DNA of 64,000 bases, taken from contig OX638329.1 of assembly GCA_951812755.1 (NCBI GenBank), positions 6,439,107-6,503,106 of the forward strand, in the 5' to 3' direction. The position numbers and the translations under genes were made by a program. Below, one piece after another: positions 52,979 through 61,113 of the stretch. The stretch's first letter is position 1; every line of letters starts with the position of its first letter. The notes beneath the pieces were generated by a model. That model was not told where the DNA came from. It was given only the letters and a program-made list of their open reading frames with translations, and searched no databases. The stretch comes from an uncultured Latescibacterota bacterium. Lineage in GTDB: Bacteria; Latescibacterota; UBA2968.

Positions 52979-53433
52979 AGACTGCACTCCTGATCCCAAT
53001 ATTCTTTTTCTTTTTTGCAATACCTGTCCGCGCCGAAGTGACCCGGGAGCAGATCAAAGAAGTGGGTAAAGAACTTGCCTGTTTGTGTGGCGACTGCCCG
53101 CGCAGACCACTGGACGAATGCGTCTGTGGATACGCACAACAACAACACGAACGCATCAAAAAAATGCTGGCCTCCGGTCAAACGCCGCAGGCCATTGTCG
53201 ATGCTTATATAAGTGAATTTGGCTTGGAAATCCTCTCCAAACCGCCAGCCAAAGGCTTCAACCTTACAGCCTGGCTCATGCCGCCCCTCGTTCTTCTCCT
53301 CGGTTTCTTCGGTGTCCGCAGAGTGCTTCGCGCCTGGTCAAAAACAAAAATACCCGCCACACCAGCAACACAACTCGCGCGCGATGACCCGTACCTCGAC
53401 CGCCTTGAGAGCGACCTCAAGGAGCGAGAGTGA
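52975..53433 (+). CDS. ccmH: Cytochrome c biogenesis protein CcmH (CcmL-type)
   Basis: 152 residues. Signal peptide about 1-20, then the redox motif ELACLCGDC with C38 and C41 as the CxxC and an extra C36; DECVCGYA follows. A membrane helix (WLMPPLVLLLGFFGVR) lies at about 100-117. It keeps apocytochrome thiols reduced for CcmF. Overlaps ccmF and the following gene by 4 bp each. Confidence 0.92.
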   Translation: MKTALLIPIFFFFFAIPVRAEVTREQIKEVGKELACLCGDCPRRPLDECVCGYAQQQHERIKKMLASGQTPQAIVDAYISEFGLEILSKPPAKGFNLTAWLMPPLVLLLGFFGVRRVLRAWSKTKIPATPATQLARDDPYLDRLESDLKERE

Positions 53434-53810
53434 TGACCATTGCCGCTTTTATCCTCATCGCAGCGGGCATCTTGCTCTTTGTGTTCACACCGCTATTTGA
53501 CCCCCGCGACGCCAATACCATCAACCAGATCTCGCGCAGAGAAGCGCGACGTCGAGACCTGATCGAACAGCGCGACATGGTCTATGAAGCCATCCGCGAA
53601 CTCGACTTTGACTATCGCATGGGAAAAGTCGAAGAAGACGACTACCGGCAAACCCGCGCCCGTTATACAGCACAGGCCGTAGAACTCATCAAGTCCCTGG
53701 ACAAAGCCTCTGAACGCACAGACCGTCCCGCGCCCGAACCGCAGGGGATTTCCGACCAGATAGAAAAAGAAATCGCCGCCATTCGTCGCGGGAAAGGAAA
53801 ACGCGGATGA
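53430..53810 (+). CDS. CcmI-like small membrane protein
   Basis: 126 residues, overlapping ccmH by 4 bp. One membrane helix at about 2-20, then a helical charged region (RRRDLIEQRDMVYEAIRELDFDYRMGKVEEDDYRQTR) typical of the CcmI start, without the TPR part. It likely holds apocytochrome near CcmF/H. A similar helical segment occurs at the end of the gene at 62945. Confidence 0.7.
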   Translation: MMTIAAFILIAAGILLFVFTPLFDPRDANTINQISRREARRRDLIEQRDMVYEAIRELDFDYRMGKVEEDDYRQTRARYTAQAVELIKSLDKASERTDRPAPEPQGISDQIEKEIAAIRRGKGKRG

Positions 53811-53881
53811 AAGGCGTGGAGCCTGAAAAAATTAAAAGTAAAGTGTGCCTGATTTATTTGTTGTGGTCCAGCGACGTATAG
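53807..53881 (+). pseudogene. Broken start of the next ccm-operon gene
   Basis: An ATG at 53807 overlaps the CcmI-like stop (ATGA), as the earlier genes of the operon do, but the frame ends after 24 residues. This suggests the original following gene was cut here. The region 53882-54145 has no gene, only a 12-bp hairpin (CCGACTTTTTGT / ACAAAAAGTCGG, 53913-53944). Confidence 0.35.
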
Positions 53882-54145
53882 AGTTTTTTTCATTTTTTTG
53901 TGCCTTCGGCGACCGACTTTTTGTCAGCAGCCACAAAAAGTCGGCAAAAAAGGCCGCTCTCAAACGCCGAGGGGCTGGCACAGCGTAAATCGTTTCTGTG
54001 AGAGCACGACCTGATGTGACCTGCACAGTGGGAATGGCATAACGATGTCCGCTGCGAGACGGACTTACACGCTGTGCGGAATAGTTTTAGCTAATAAATA
54101 AGGCCAGCAAAGAGGAATTATACTGCGAGTGTACCGGAGGATATT

Positions 54146-54832
54146 ATGATTACAACAACAATTGACGGTGAGTGTCCAATCTGCCTTACTACCAAACTAC
54201 ATCTCAATACCAGCGACCTATTAGAGTGCCCAAAATGTAATTTGATGATTGCCACCGGCTTTCCAGCAACTGTAATGCCGGAAAGGGGAAATGGAAAATT
54301 TAGATTTGAGGATCAGGATCAGCCAATAAATCGAGAATTTTTAGCTTTAGCACCATCCAAAGATGGTTCCGTATTGCCAGATGAAAAAAATCTTTTTAGA
54401 GACTTGAATGCACTTGAAAAGTACCTACCCGTTGTAAAACAAGAAATTGGAAATATTGATGAATACCATTGGTGGTTTGAATTTATAGAACATTTCAATG
54501 TTTGTATCAAGAAATGCTCTGATGAACAATTGCGTCAAGCATGGAGCAGTCGCACCAATCGTACAAAATTCTATACTGATCACCTGCTACCCCAAGTAGC
54601 TAATGATATGGGCTTAAAAATAATCAAAGAAGAGTTTAAAGTTGATTTTGTGATGGCGGTAGAAGATCCATATTCTGAACATAAAATTCCCAAGATATAT
54701 ATTGAGTCCGAAAATGATTTCAATAAAGCAGAACACGAGATTAGGAAACTTTGTTCATTAAACTCGCCTTTGAGAATATTGATTACGATTGATGAATGGC
54801 CTACTGATCCTAAAAAAAAATTAGCAAATTGA
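54146..54832 (+). CDS. Zinc-ribbon plus nuclease-like protein, split by a frameshift (first part)
   Basis: 228 residues with GGAGGATATT upstream of the ATG. Two CxxC pairs (C10/C13, C28/C31) form a zinc ribbon. The last third (FKVDFVMAVEDP...KIYIESENDFNKAEHEIRKL, then RILITIDEW) resembles a PD-(D/E)xK nuclease core, though the residue order is not clear. The frame ends right after a run of nine A (54812-54820). Shifting there joins PTDPKKK to ISKLREWQSIIKAHKK of the next frame without a break. So the two parts are probably one gene of about 293 residues. Confidence 0.55.
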   Translation: MITTTIDGECPICLTTKLHLNTSDLLECPKCNLMIATGFPATVMPERGNGKFRFEDQDQPINREFLALAPSKDGSVLPDEKNLFRDLNALEKYLPVVKQEIGNIDEYHWWFEFIEHFNVCIKKCSDEQLRQAWSSRTNRTKFYTDHLLPQVANDMGLKIIKEEFKVDFVMAVEDPYSEHKIPKIYIESENDFNKAEHEIRKLCSLNSPLRILITIDEWPTDPKKKLAN

Positions 54833-55023
54833 GAGAATGGCAATCCATAATTAAAGCGCATAAAAAACAGAATAAACAGAATTTTTCAGGAACAATCGGG
54901 ATATTAATTGGGGGTTTCGAATCTGATATTTTAACATTTCATGCACTTGCATTTTGGCCTGATGGAGACTTAAGATATCCAGAGCATGTAATATTTGAGA
55001 GGGAGTTAAAGAGATTTATGTAG
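54829..55023 (+). CDS. Second part of the split nuclease-like gene
   Basis: 64 residues from the TTG at 54829, in the frame reached after a slip at the nine-A run. LREWQSIIKAHKKQNKQNF and GTIGILIGGFESDILTFHALAFWPDGDL continue the upstream protein naturally. It may be separately translated, made by frameshifting, or dead. Confidence 0.5.
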   Translation: MREWQSIIKAHKKQNKQNFSGTIGILIGGFESDILTFHALAFWPDGDLRYPEHVIFERELKRFM

Positions 55024-55025
55024 GA

Positions 55026-55150
55026 TGCCGAAAAACTGATGACCCAAGATGATTGGGCTACTTTCTATACTATCCATTAAAGCAATACTGTTGCCGGATT
55101 CCGAATTCGCCCTACAAAAATAAACATAGGTCTTACAGCATCATCAAGAT
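55026..55150. repeat. Decayed copies of the GTGGATAA and GATGCTGTTGCC elements
   Basis: GCCGAAAAACTGATGACCCA then CTATCCATTAAAGC match the right half of the 90-bp element. ACTGTTGCCG follows, and TAAACATAGGTCTTACAG (inverted) matches the inside of the element at 18913. The rest of 55151-55240 has no gene. Confidence 0.55.
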
Positions 55151-55240
55151 TCGCGACGGTTACAAGAACGGCATTTTTATCTGGTCATGACACGGTTTTA
55201 ATTCACAACTGAACAGAATATTTGCCATAAGGAAAAACCA

Positions 55241-57190
55241 ATGCGTAACCTGATTCTATGCACTCTATCAACACTCGCACTTTTGATGTACCCTCTATCT
55301 CTTTCGGCACAAGTTGCTACGATTCCTTCTGCTGACTTTGACGGCGATGGGGTTGTGGGGATTCCCGACTTTTTACTCTTCGTGGATGTGTTTGGTTCTC
55401 GGGAAGGACAAGAGAATTATGATGCGAAATACGATCTGGATAGAAATGGGGAGATAGGGATTCCCGATTTTCTGATCTTTGTCGATAACTTTGGCAAAAA
55501 GGTATCTTCACAGGTTACCATTTTGGATGTGAACCTGCGTGCTGCCATTGAGGATAGTCTCGGCAAGGCTCGCGGTACACCGATCACCAGAGCAGAAATG
55601 GCGACCTTGACGAGCCTTGAAGTGCCGAACAGGAATATTAGCGATTTGACCGGGCTTGAGTTTGCAACTGGGCTAACGTGGCTTGACCTTGGTGAAGAGG
55701 TGGTGAATGGGATAGGTAACAACAGCAACGAAATATCCAACCTCTCGTCTCTTTCAGGCTTGACCAACCTGACATATCTGAATCTTCGCAGAAACGAGAT
55801 TTCAGATATATCCGCACTCTCTAACTTAACCAACTTGACATTTCTGAGTTTTTCTTTTAATAAGATTTCAGATATATCCGCACTCTCTAACTTAACCAAC
55901 TTGACATTTCTGAGTTTTTCTTTTAATAAGATTTCAGATGTGTCCGTGGTATCTAACTTAACCAACCTGACAGAACTGGCTTTTGGCAGCAACGAGATTT
56001 CAGATTCAGATGTGTCCGTGGTATCTAACTTAACCAACCTGACAACGCTGTGGCTTTACAGCAACAATATCTCGGATATATCGCCGCTGTCAGGATTGAC
56101 CAAACTGGATTCGCTGTATCTTTACGACAACAGCATATCGGATATATCATCACTGTCAGGATTGAATAACCTGAAAGGGCTGTATCTTGACGACAATAAT
56201 ATCTCGAATATATCGCCACTGTCAGGATTGAATAACCTGAAATGGCTGTATCTTGACGACAATAATATCTCGAATATATCGCCACTGTCAGGATTGAATA
56301 ACCTGAAATGGCTGACTCTTGTTAGCAACAGCATATCGGATATGTCTGCTCTATCAGGCTTGACGAACCTAGAATGGCTGGCTCTTTCCAACAACTTTAT
56401 TTCGAATGTGTCTGCGCTGTCAGGATTGAATAACCTGAAATGGCTGGGGCTTAACGATAATGTGGTCTTAGATGTGTCTGCGCTGTCAGGATTGAATAAC
56501 CTGGTATCACTGTATCTTCCCGGCAACTTGATTTCGAATGTGTCTGCGCTATCAAGTTTGACCAGCCTGGAAACGCTATATCTTTCCGAAAACAGCATAT
56601 CGGATGTGTCTGCTCTATCAGGCTTGACGAACCTGGAATGGCTGGCTCTTGACAAGAACAACATCTCAGATATCTCACCACTATCAGGCTTAATCAAATT
56701 AAAAGTGCTTTGGCTTAATAGCAATGCCTTCTCGGATATATCGCCGCTATCAGGCTTAACCAATTTGACAGTGCTGGATCTTCAGAACAGCGATATTTCG
56801 GATATCTCCCTACTGGCAAGCTTTACAAACTTGACACATCTGTATCTTTACAACAATACCATCTCGGACATCATCCCATTAGCAGGCTTAACCAATTTGG
56901 AAAAGTTGACTCTTGGCTACAACGCCATCTCGAACATTGGCCCCCTGGTCGCAAATACGGGATTGGGTAGTGGCGATGAGGTTGACGTGAGGAACAACCC
57001 GTTGAATACCGATTCAATCAACCGATTCATTCCATTTCTTCAGAGTAGAGGAGTCACCGTACTATTTGGCGCGTCGAAGCCCGCGGTGGTGGAGGAGGAA
57101 CGAGACATTCCTCCTGTACTGAGAGAACCGGTTGGGGGCGAAGGAAGGGAAGCAAACGACTATATTTATCGCAGGCAGATGGAGGAGTAG
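55241..57190 (+). CDS. Exported dockerin-like plus leucine-rich-repeat protein
   Basis: 649 residues. Signal peptide about 1-24. Residues 30-85 carry two dockerin-type calcium loops, FDGDGVVGIPDF and LDRNGEIGIPDF. A cap shared with the LRR protein at 35756 follows, then about twenty 22-residue repeats (SDISPLSGLTNLTxLxLxxN) from about 165 to 575. The tail after 600 is proline- and charge-rich. It could sit on the cell surface or in a cohesin-bound complex and bind proteins or glycans. Neighbouring repeat DNA (such as 55803-55950) is nearly identical, a sign of recent duplication inside the gene. Confidence 0.85.
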   Translation: MRNLILCTLSTLALLMYPLSLSAQVATIPSADFDGDGVVGIPDFLLFVDVFGSREGQENYDAKYDLDRNGEIGIPDFLIFVDNFGKKVSSQVTILDVNLRAAIEDSLGKARGTPITRAEMATLTSLEVPNRNISDLTGLEFATGLTWLDLGEEVVNGIGNNSNEISNLSSLSGLTNLTYLNLRRNEISDISALSNLTNLTFLSFSFNKISDISALSNLTNLTFLSFSFNKISDVSVVSNLTNLTELAFGSNEISDSDVSVVSNLTNLTTLWLYSNNISDISPLSGLTKLDSLYLYDNSISDISSLSGLNNLKGLYLDDNNISNISPLSGLNNLKWLYLDDNNISNISPLSGLNNLKWLTLVSNSISDMSALSGLTNLEWLALSNNFISNVSALSGLNNLKWLGLNDNVVLDVSALSGLNNLVSLYLPGNLISNVSALSSLTSLETLYLSENSISDVSALSGLTNLEWLALDKNNISDISPLSGLIKLKVLWLNSNAFSDISPLSGLTNLTVLDLQNSDISDISLLASFTNLTHLYLYNNTISDIIPLAGLTNLEKLTLGYNAISNIGPLVANTGLGSGDEVDVRNNPLNTDSINRFIPFLQSRGVTVLFGASKPAVVEEERDIPPVLREPVGGEGREANDYIYRRQMEE

Positions 57191-57349
57191 AAGGACGTGA
57201 TCAGCCCAAAATCAAACCCGCCTATCAACGCGGAGATGTGATAAAATCATAGTCCTTTTAGGGTGGGACCAGGGAGAGGTCCCTCTCTACCACCGGCAAC
57301 ATCACCCTGACGTTGTTCCTACGCAGCCCCCCTTGTGGAGTTCTTCCGT

Positions 57350-57438
57350 TTTGGTGGATAATAGCATAAATCCCCATCACCTATGAAAAACTGATGGCAC
57401 AGGCAGATTGGGGTAAACCTGCTACACTATCCACTCAA
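57350..57438 (+). mobile_element. Miniature inverted-repeat element, GTGGATAA family, copy 3
   Basis: 89 bp with ends TTTGGTGGATAA and CTATCCACTCAA, and the shared inside ACCTATGAAAAACTGATGGC. It lies in the spacer 57191-57535, which has no gene otherwise. Confidence 0.75.
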
Positions 57439-57457
57439 GCGGGGTAACTACATGAGA

Positions 57458-57487
57458 AAAGGCTACGCCTTGAAAGACGTAGCCTTT
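57458..57487. terminator. Repeated hairpin terminator (AAAGGCTACG family), copy 1 of 4
   Basis: AAAGGCTACG / CGTAGCCTTT with a 10-base loop. The same hairpin and flanks (ATGAGA... and ...GTTxTTTGCCA) occur at 58404, 59812 and 60758, all in the same orientation. It follows the miniature element and precedes the toxin gene end at 57536. Confidence 0.7.
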
Positions 57488-57535
57488 GTTGTTTGCCATT
57501 GGACGTGCGATTGAGCATCACGGTCGATATATATA

Positions 57536-57880
57536 TCAGATATATCGGATCTGATTTATCATTTCCTCTGCTGTAACGCGATTTAAGATACCCAAAAGTC
57601 GTTGCACAATTTCGTAAGGTGAACGACGGACAGCAATAATTATCCCCCAATGTGTTTTATTTTCTTCAAAATATGACTTGGCAAGAATCTCGAAGTGAAC
57701 GCGATTATGAGTAAGAAATGCCCTCTGTTGTCTGGTTGCATAAGCCAATTGATCTGCATCGCGATTCTGAAGTTGGTCTGCATCTCTCGTTGTAAGTGCA
57801 GAAAAGTCATAAGCTTTGAGTAAATCGGCAATCAGGACATCGACATCTTCATCGAGATATAATTCAATAAATAAACTCAT
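57536..57880 (-). CDS. DUF5615 PIN-like toxin
   Basis: 114 residues. ELYLDEDVDVLIADLL and FLTHNRVHFEILAKSYFEE are the acidic motifs of the DUF5615 PIN-like family, probably an RNase. Antitoxin DUF433 gene overlaps its start (57877-57880). RDADQLQNRDADQL shows a small internal duplication. Confidence 0.85.
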   Translation of the reverse strand: MSLFIELYLDEDVDVLIADLLKAYDFSALTTRDADQLQNRDADQLAYATRQQRAFLTHNRVHFEILAKSYFEENKTHWGIIIAVRRSPYEIVQRLLGILNRVTAEEMINQIRYI

Positions 57881-58182
57881 TGTGTTGCGTGTGTCAGGGG
57901 ATCGATCAATCTTTTGGGAATGCGATTTTCTTCAATATATTTTTCTATTTCTTCTCGATGGTCGTTGTAATAGTTTAGGGCATCAAAAACTTGTCTTAAA
58001 GACAAATGTGGAAGGTGGTTTGGAATATTTTCGGGGTGTGTACCCAAACGCCAGACTTCAACAATCGCCCGAACAGGTGTGCGCGTATTTTTGATAACTG
58101 GCTCTCCGCCCAAAATCTGATTATTTGTGATAATATGGGGATGTTCCCGGACACCTTCGAAATCCCGTTTTGTAGATGACAT
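57877..58182 (-). CDS. DUF433 antitoxin
   Basis: 101 residues. HPHIITNNQILGGEPVIKNTRTPVRAIVEVW is the signature of DUF433, a HTH-type protein often paired with DUF5615. It should neutralise the PIN-like protein encoded next and repress the pair. The tail after residue 60 is the short helical partner-binding part. Confidence 0.88.
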   Translation of the reverse strand: MSSTKRDFEGVREHPHIITNNQILGGEPVIKNTRTPVRAIVEVWRLGTHPENIPNHLPHLSLRQVFDALNYYNDHREEIEKYIEENRIPKRLIDPLTHATQ

Positions 58183-58403
58183 ACTGAGCCTCGTTCTGGT
58201 TCATTTTTAGAATCACGTACACCCCGTTGGCAAGCCCGAGATTTTACACGCGGCCTTCCCTTTATCCTTTTGACAATACGGTATTAAGGATTACAGCGCA
58301 ACCGATTTTTCAAAAATTTCCCAAACCGCTCCACACAAGGCCCAAAAACGAAGCATTATGGAGTTGCGTGGATCAGGCAGAAAAATTTAGCAAGGGAATG
58401 AGA

Positions 58404-58433
58404 AAAGGCTACGCCTTGAAAGACGTAGCCTTT
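58404..58433. terminator. Repeated hairpin terminator, copy 2 of 4
   Basis: Same stem as 57458. It sits inside the 5' leader of the first Rpn gene, so it may attenuate it. Confidence 0.65.
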
Positions 58434-58758
58434 GTTATTTGCCAGAAGTTATAGATTAACTGACATTATGCAAAAACCACCGCGGCATCCACCTGGTCAA
58501 GCGGTACATATCTTTCATCTGACCGCCCATTCATCGCTCAAAATGTACCCTCTCGCCTTTCATCTGTGCCCATCTGCGGCCATAAATTCAGATTGTAAAC
58601 AAGTGTGTAAAACATCATATTTAAAGTATTTAGACATCTTCCAACGCAAATTATCGCTCAATTTTTGGAGGATTACCATTTTTGGCCTACCATTTGCTCT
58701 GTGTCTGACTGTTGCGCGTTTTCCACGCACTCATCCCATCAGACACGAGGCATCCCAC

Positions 58759-59760
58759 ATGGCGGAATATGACACTATCTCCAAACATCTCATCCAAACC
58801 TATCCAGAAGACTTCATCCGCCTCACACTTGAACAGGACGATGTAGAGGTCCTGGACATACTCGGCACAGAGCAAAACACGGTTGATACACGACATACCG
58901 ATAGCCTCATCCGCGCCCATATTGCGGGCAAGGAGGCATTGATACATCATGAGTTTCAGACGACTGACGATCCATCTATGCCGCTCCGTATGGCTGGCTA
59001 TATTATACGTGCGATAGAGCAGCACGACTTGCCGATTTATTCCAGCGTGATCTATTTACGGCGCAGTGCAGGTCGGCGCGATCCGGGGTACTTTAGTCTG
59101 GAAATATCCGGCCGTCGCGTTGTGATAGAATACACAGTGATTCGGCTGAGTGAGATAGAGGGACAGGATATTATTGATGGCGGACCTTCGGGCTTGTTCC
59201 CGTTTGTCCCCTTGATGAAACGTCCTGTTGGAATAGATTCTGAGGCGTGGTTGCATCACTGTGTTGACGCCGCGAATGCGCTGCCGGTTGATGAATCAAT
59301 AAAGGTTGACTTTTTGGGTCGGTTGATGATATTGAGTGGGTTAGAGTATGATCCGACACTCATCAATCGTATTCTATTACAGGAGGGTCTTATGGATGCC
59401 ATTATGCGCGAATCATCGTTTGCACAATACATTAAGCAATTGGGTATTGAGCAAGGCAGAGAGGAAGGCATTGAGCAAGGTATTGGGCAAGGCATTGAGC
59501 AAGGTATTGGGCAAGGCATTGAGCAAGGTATTGAGCAAGGTATTGGGCAAGGCATTGAGCAAGGTATTGAGCAAGGGAAAAGAAAAAGTACGCTCGAAGA
59601 TATCCTCGAAGTGTTGGAGATTCGATTTGACATGAGCGAAGCGCACCCTCTATCCACGCGCATTGCTGCCATCGACGATTTGCAACGTCTCAAGCAGTTG
59701 CACCGCGCGGCGATACAGGTGCCCAATCTCGAGGCATTTCAGAGTGTGTTAGATGCGTGA
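58759..59760 (+). CDS. Rpn-family recombination-promoting nuclease / putative transposase, IEQG-repeat variant
   Basis: 333 residues from the ATG at 58759; a weak GAGG lies upstream. The Rpn/YhgA-like nuclease domain is at 1-210: DFIRLTLEQDDVEVLDILGTEQ, LIHHEFQTTDDPSMPLRMAGY (E and Q of the PD-ExQ-like core), VIYLRR. Residues about 228-273 are a low-complexity run of IEQG/IGQG units. A normal C-terminal domain (STLEDILEVLEIRFDM) follows. It may cut DNA and promote recombination. A long conserved leader (58434-58758) precedes it, and a copy of gene and leader starts at 60611. Confidence 0.82.
   Translation: MAEYDTISKHLIQTYPEDFIRLTLEQDDVEVLDILGTEQNTVDTRHTDSLIRAHIAGKEALIHHEFQTTDDPSMPLRMAGYIIRAIEQHDLPIYSSVIYLRRSAGRRDPGYFSLEISGRRVVIEYTVIRLSEIEGQDIIDGGPSGLFPFVPLMKRPVGIDSEAWLHHCVDAANALPVDESIKVDFLGRLMILSGLEYDPTLINRILLQEGLMDAIMRESSFAQYIKQLGIEQGREEGIEQGIGQGIEQGIGQGIEQGIEQGIGQGIEQGIEQGKRKSTLEDILEVLEIRFDMSEAHPLSTRIAAIDDLQRLKQLHRAAIQVPNLEAFQSVLDA
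59443..59577 (+). repeat. 12-bp tandem repeats encoding IEQG/IGQG
   Basis: Units ATTGAGCAAGGT and ATTGGGCAAGGC alternate for about eleven copies within the Rpn gene. A variable-number tract that can change length without shifting frame. Confidence 0.9.
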
Positions 59761-59811
59761 CGCGATTTTCATAGGGGACTATATAGAATATTGCCGAAGT
59801 AGGGAATGAGA

Positions 59812-59841
59812 AAAGGCTACGCCTCGAAAGACGTAGCCTTT
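59812..59841. terminator. Repeated hairpin terminator, copy 3 of 4
   Basis: Same stem as 57458, after the first Rpn gene and before the convergent toxin gene at 59864. Here it fits the role of terminator. Confidence 0.7.
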
Positions 59842-59863
59842 GTTGTTTGCCAGAAGTTATGGA

Positions 59864-60145
59864 TTAAGTAATAATTTCAGCCTCGCGGAGATGGTCGTAA
59901 TATTGTTGTTTAGACATGCTACATGATGCAATTTCGTTATATTGGCGTTTTGTGATATGTAATTGCCCGCAAATTGCCTTCAAGAGATTATCTCCAATAT
60001 CCCTATTGTTGCGGCTTACGACTGTTTTTAAGTATAATCTCCCTGTTATCGAGTCTCTAAGAACCCATTTTTCGTGTTTTTTTCCCTTATCTGGCCTAAA
60101 TCCGATTTTTCTAAGTACCTTCCTCCGATGATCCCTCAAATTCAC
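59864..60145 (-). CDS. HicA-like toxin
   Basis: 93 residues. VLRKIGFRPDKGKKHEKWVL and VVSRNNRDIGDNLLKAICGQLHI match the small basic HicA-like fold with its KHEKW His motif. It overlaps the end of the antitoxin gene by 35 bp. Probable mRNA interferase. Confidence 0.65.
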   Translation of the reverse strand: MNLRDHRRKVLRKIGFRPDKGKKHEKWVLRDSITGRLYLKTVVSRNNRDIGDNLLKAICGQLHITKRQYNEIASCSMSKQQYYDHLREAEIIT

Positions 60146-60533
60146 GATTGAAAACCTTTCTCAGAAACTGGTGCCGTTTTGCCTGATATGGAGAGATGTT
60201 ATCTTTGTTTTCTCTGCTGTCCTGGAGATCGTCATTGACAATTTCTGCTAAACAAACTAATGCGTCCTCCAAACTATCATTACTCCCCGCGATTATATCT
60301 GGAGAATCCTTAAAATACACCGCCCATGACCCATCATCAGATTTTTCAGCAACGATAGGCCATTGACCAGTAGTAGATAGTACAAATTCCGTTTGTAATT
60401 CAAAAGATGTTGCTATATGTTCAACAGAGGAATGCAGGTTCTCATCTAAATACAAAGCCTTTCTCCACAACTGATAAGAGAATGGATAGATAGGATTTTC
60501 TTCCTGCATTGATTTCACGGTGGCTTCAGCCAT
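60111..60533 (-). CDS. HicB-like antitoxin with N-terminal extension
   Basis: 140 residues from the ATG at 60533 with AGGAGG eight bases upstream. Residues 57-105 (WPIVAEKSDDGSWAVYFKDSPDIIAGSNDSLEDALVCLAEIV) are a clear HicB core. The first 50 residues are a helical extension of unknown role. Pairs with the toxin at 59864. Confidence 0.75.
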   Translation of the reverse strand: MAEATVKSMQEENPIYPFSYQLWRKALYLDENLHSSVEHIATSFELQTEFVLSTTGQWPIVAEKSDDGSWAVYFKDSPDIIAGSNDSLEDALVCLAEIVNDDLQDSRENKDNISPYQAKRHQFLRKVFNREFEGSSEEGT

Positions 60534-60610
60534 AACAACCTCCTTCGGTGTCTTTTTCAGGTGGCCTGCATTACCTCTAACGCAGATCATCCAAAGGCTT
60601 TTCACCTGTG

Positions 60611-61113
60611 CGAGTATAATTTTTTGATAATACGGAATTAGGGATTAAAGTGCAACCGATTTTTCAAAAATTACCCAAATCGCTCCACACAAGGCCCAAA
60701 AACGAAGCATTATGAAGTTGCGTGGATCAGGCAGGAAAATTTAGCAAGGGAATGAGAAAAGGCTACGCCTCGAAAGACGTAGCCTTTGTTGTTTGCCAGA
60801 AGTTATAGATTGCGCAAGAACCACCGCGGCATCCACCTGGTCAAACGGTACATATCTTTCACATAACCACTCATTCATCGCTCAAAATGTACCCTTTCGC
60901 CTTTCATCTGTGCCCATCTGCGGCCATCTGCGGATTTAAATTCAGATTGTGAACAAGTGTGTAAAACAACATATTTAAAGTATTTAGACATCTTCCAACG
61001 CAAAATATCGCTCAATTTTTGGAGAATTACCATTTGTTGGCCTGCCATTTGCTTTATGTCTGAATGTTGCGCGTATCCCACTTACTCACCCCATCAGACA
61101 CGAGGTATTTCAC
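60611..61113 (+). repeat. Duplicated leader of the Rpn cassette
   Basis: Closely matches 58255-58758 along most of its length (for example CAACCGATTTTTCAAAAATT, the hairpin, CGCTCAATTTTTGGAG, GTCTGA). The start of the cassette (ATTAAGGATT...GCAACC) also matches the upstream region of the gene at 62945. No gene inside. Confidence 0.8.
60758..60787. terminator. Repeated hairpin terminator, copy 4 of 4
   Basis: Same stem and flanks as copies at 57458, 58404 and 59812. Confidence 0.65.
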
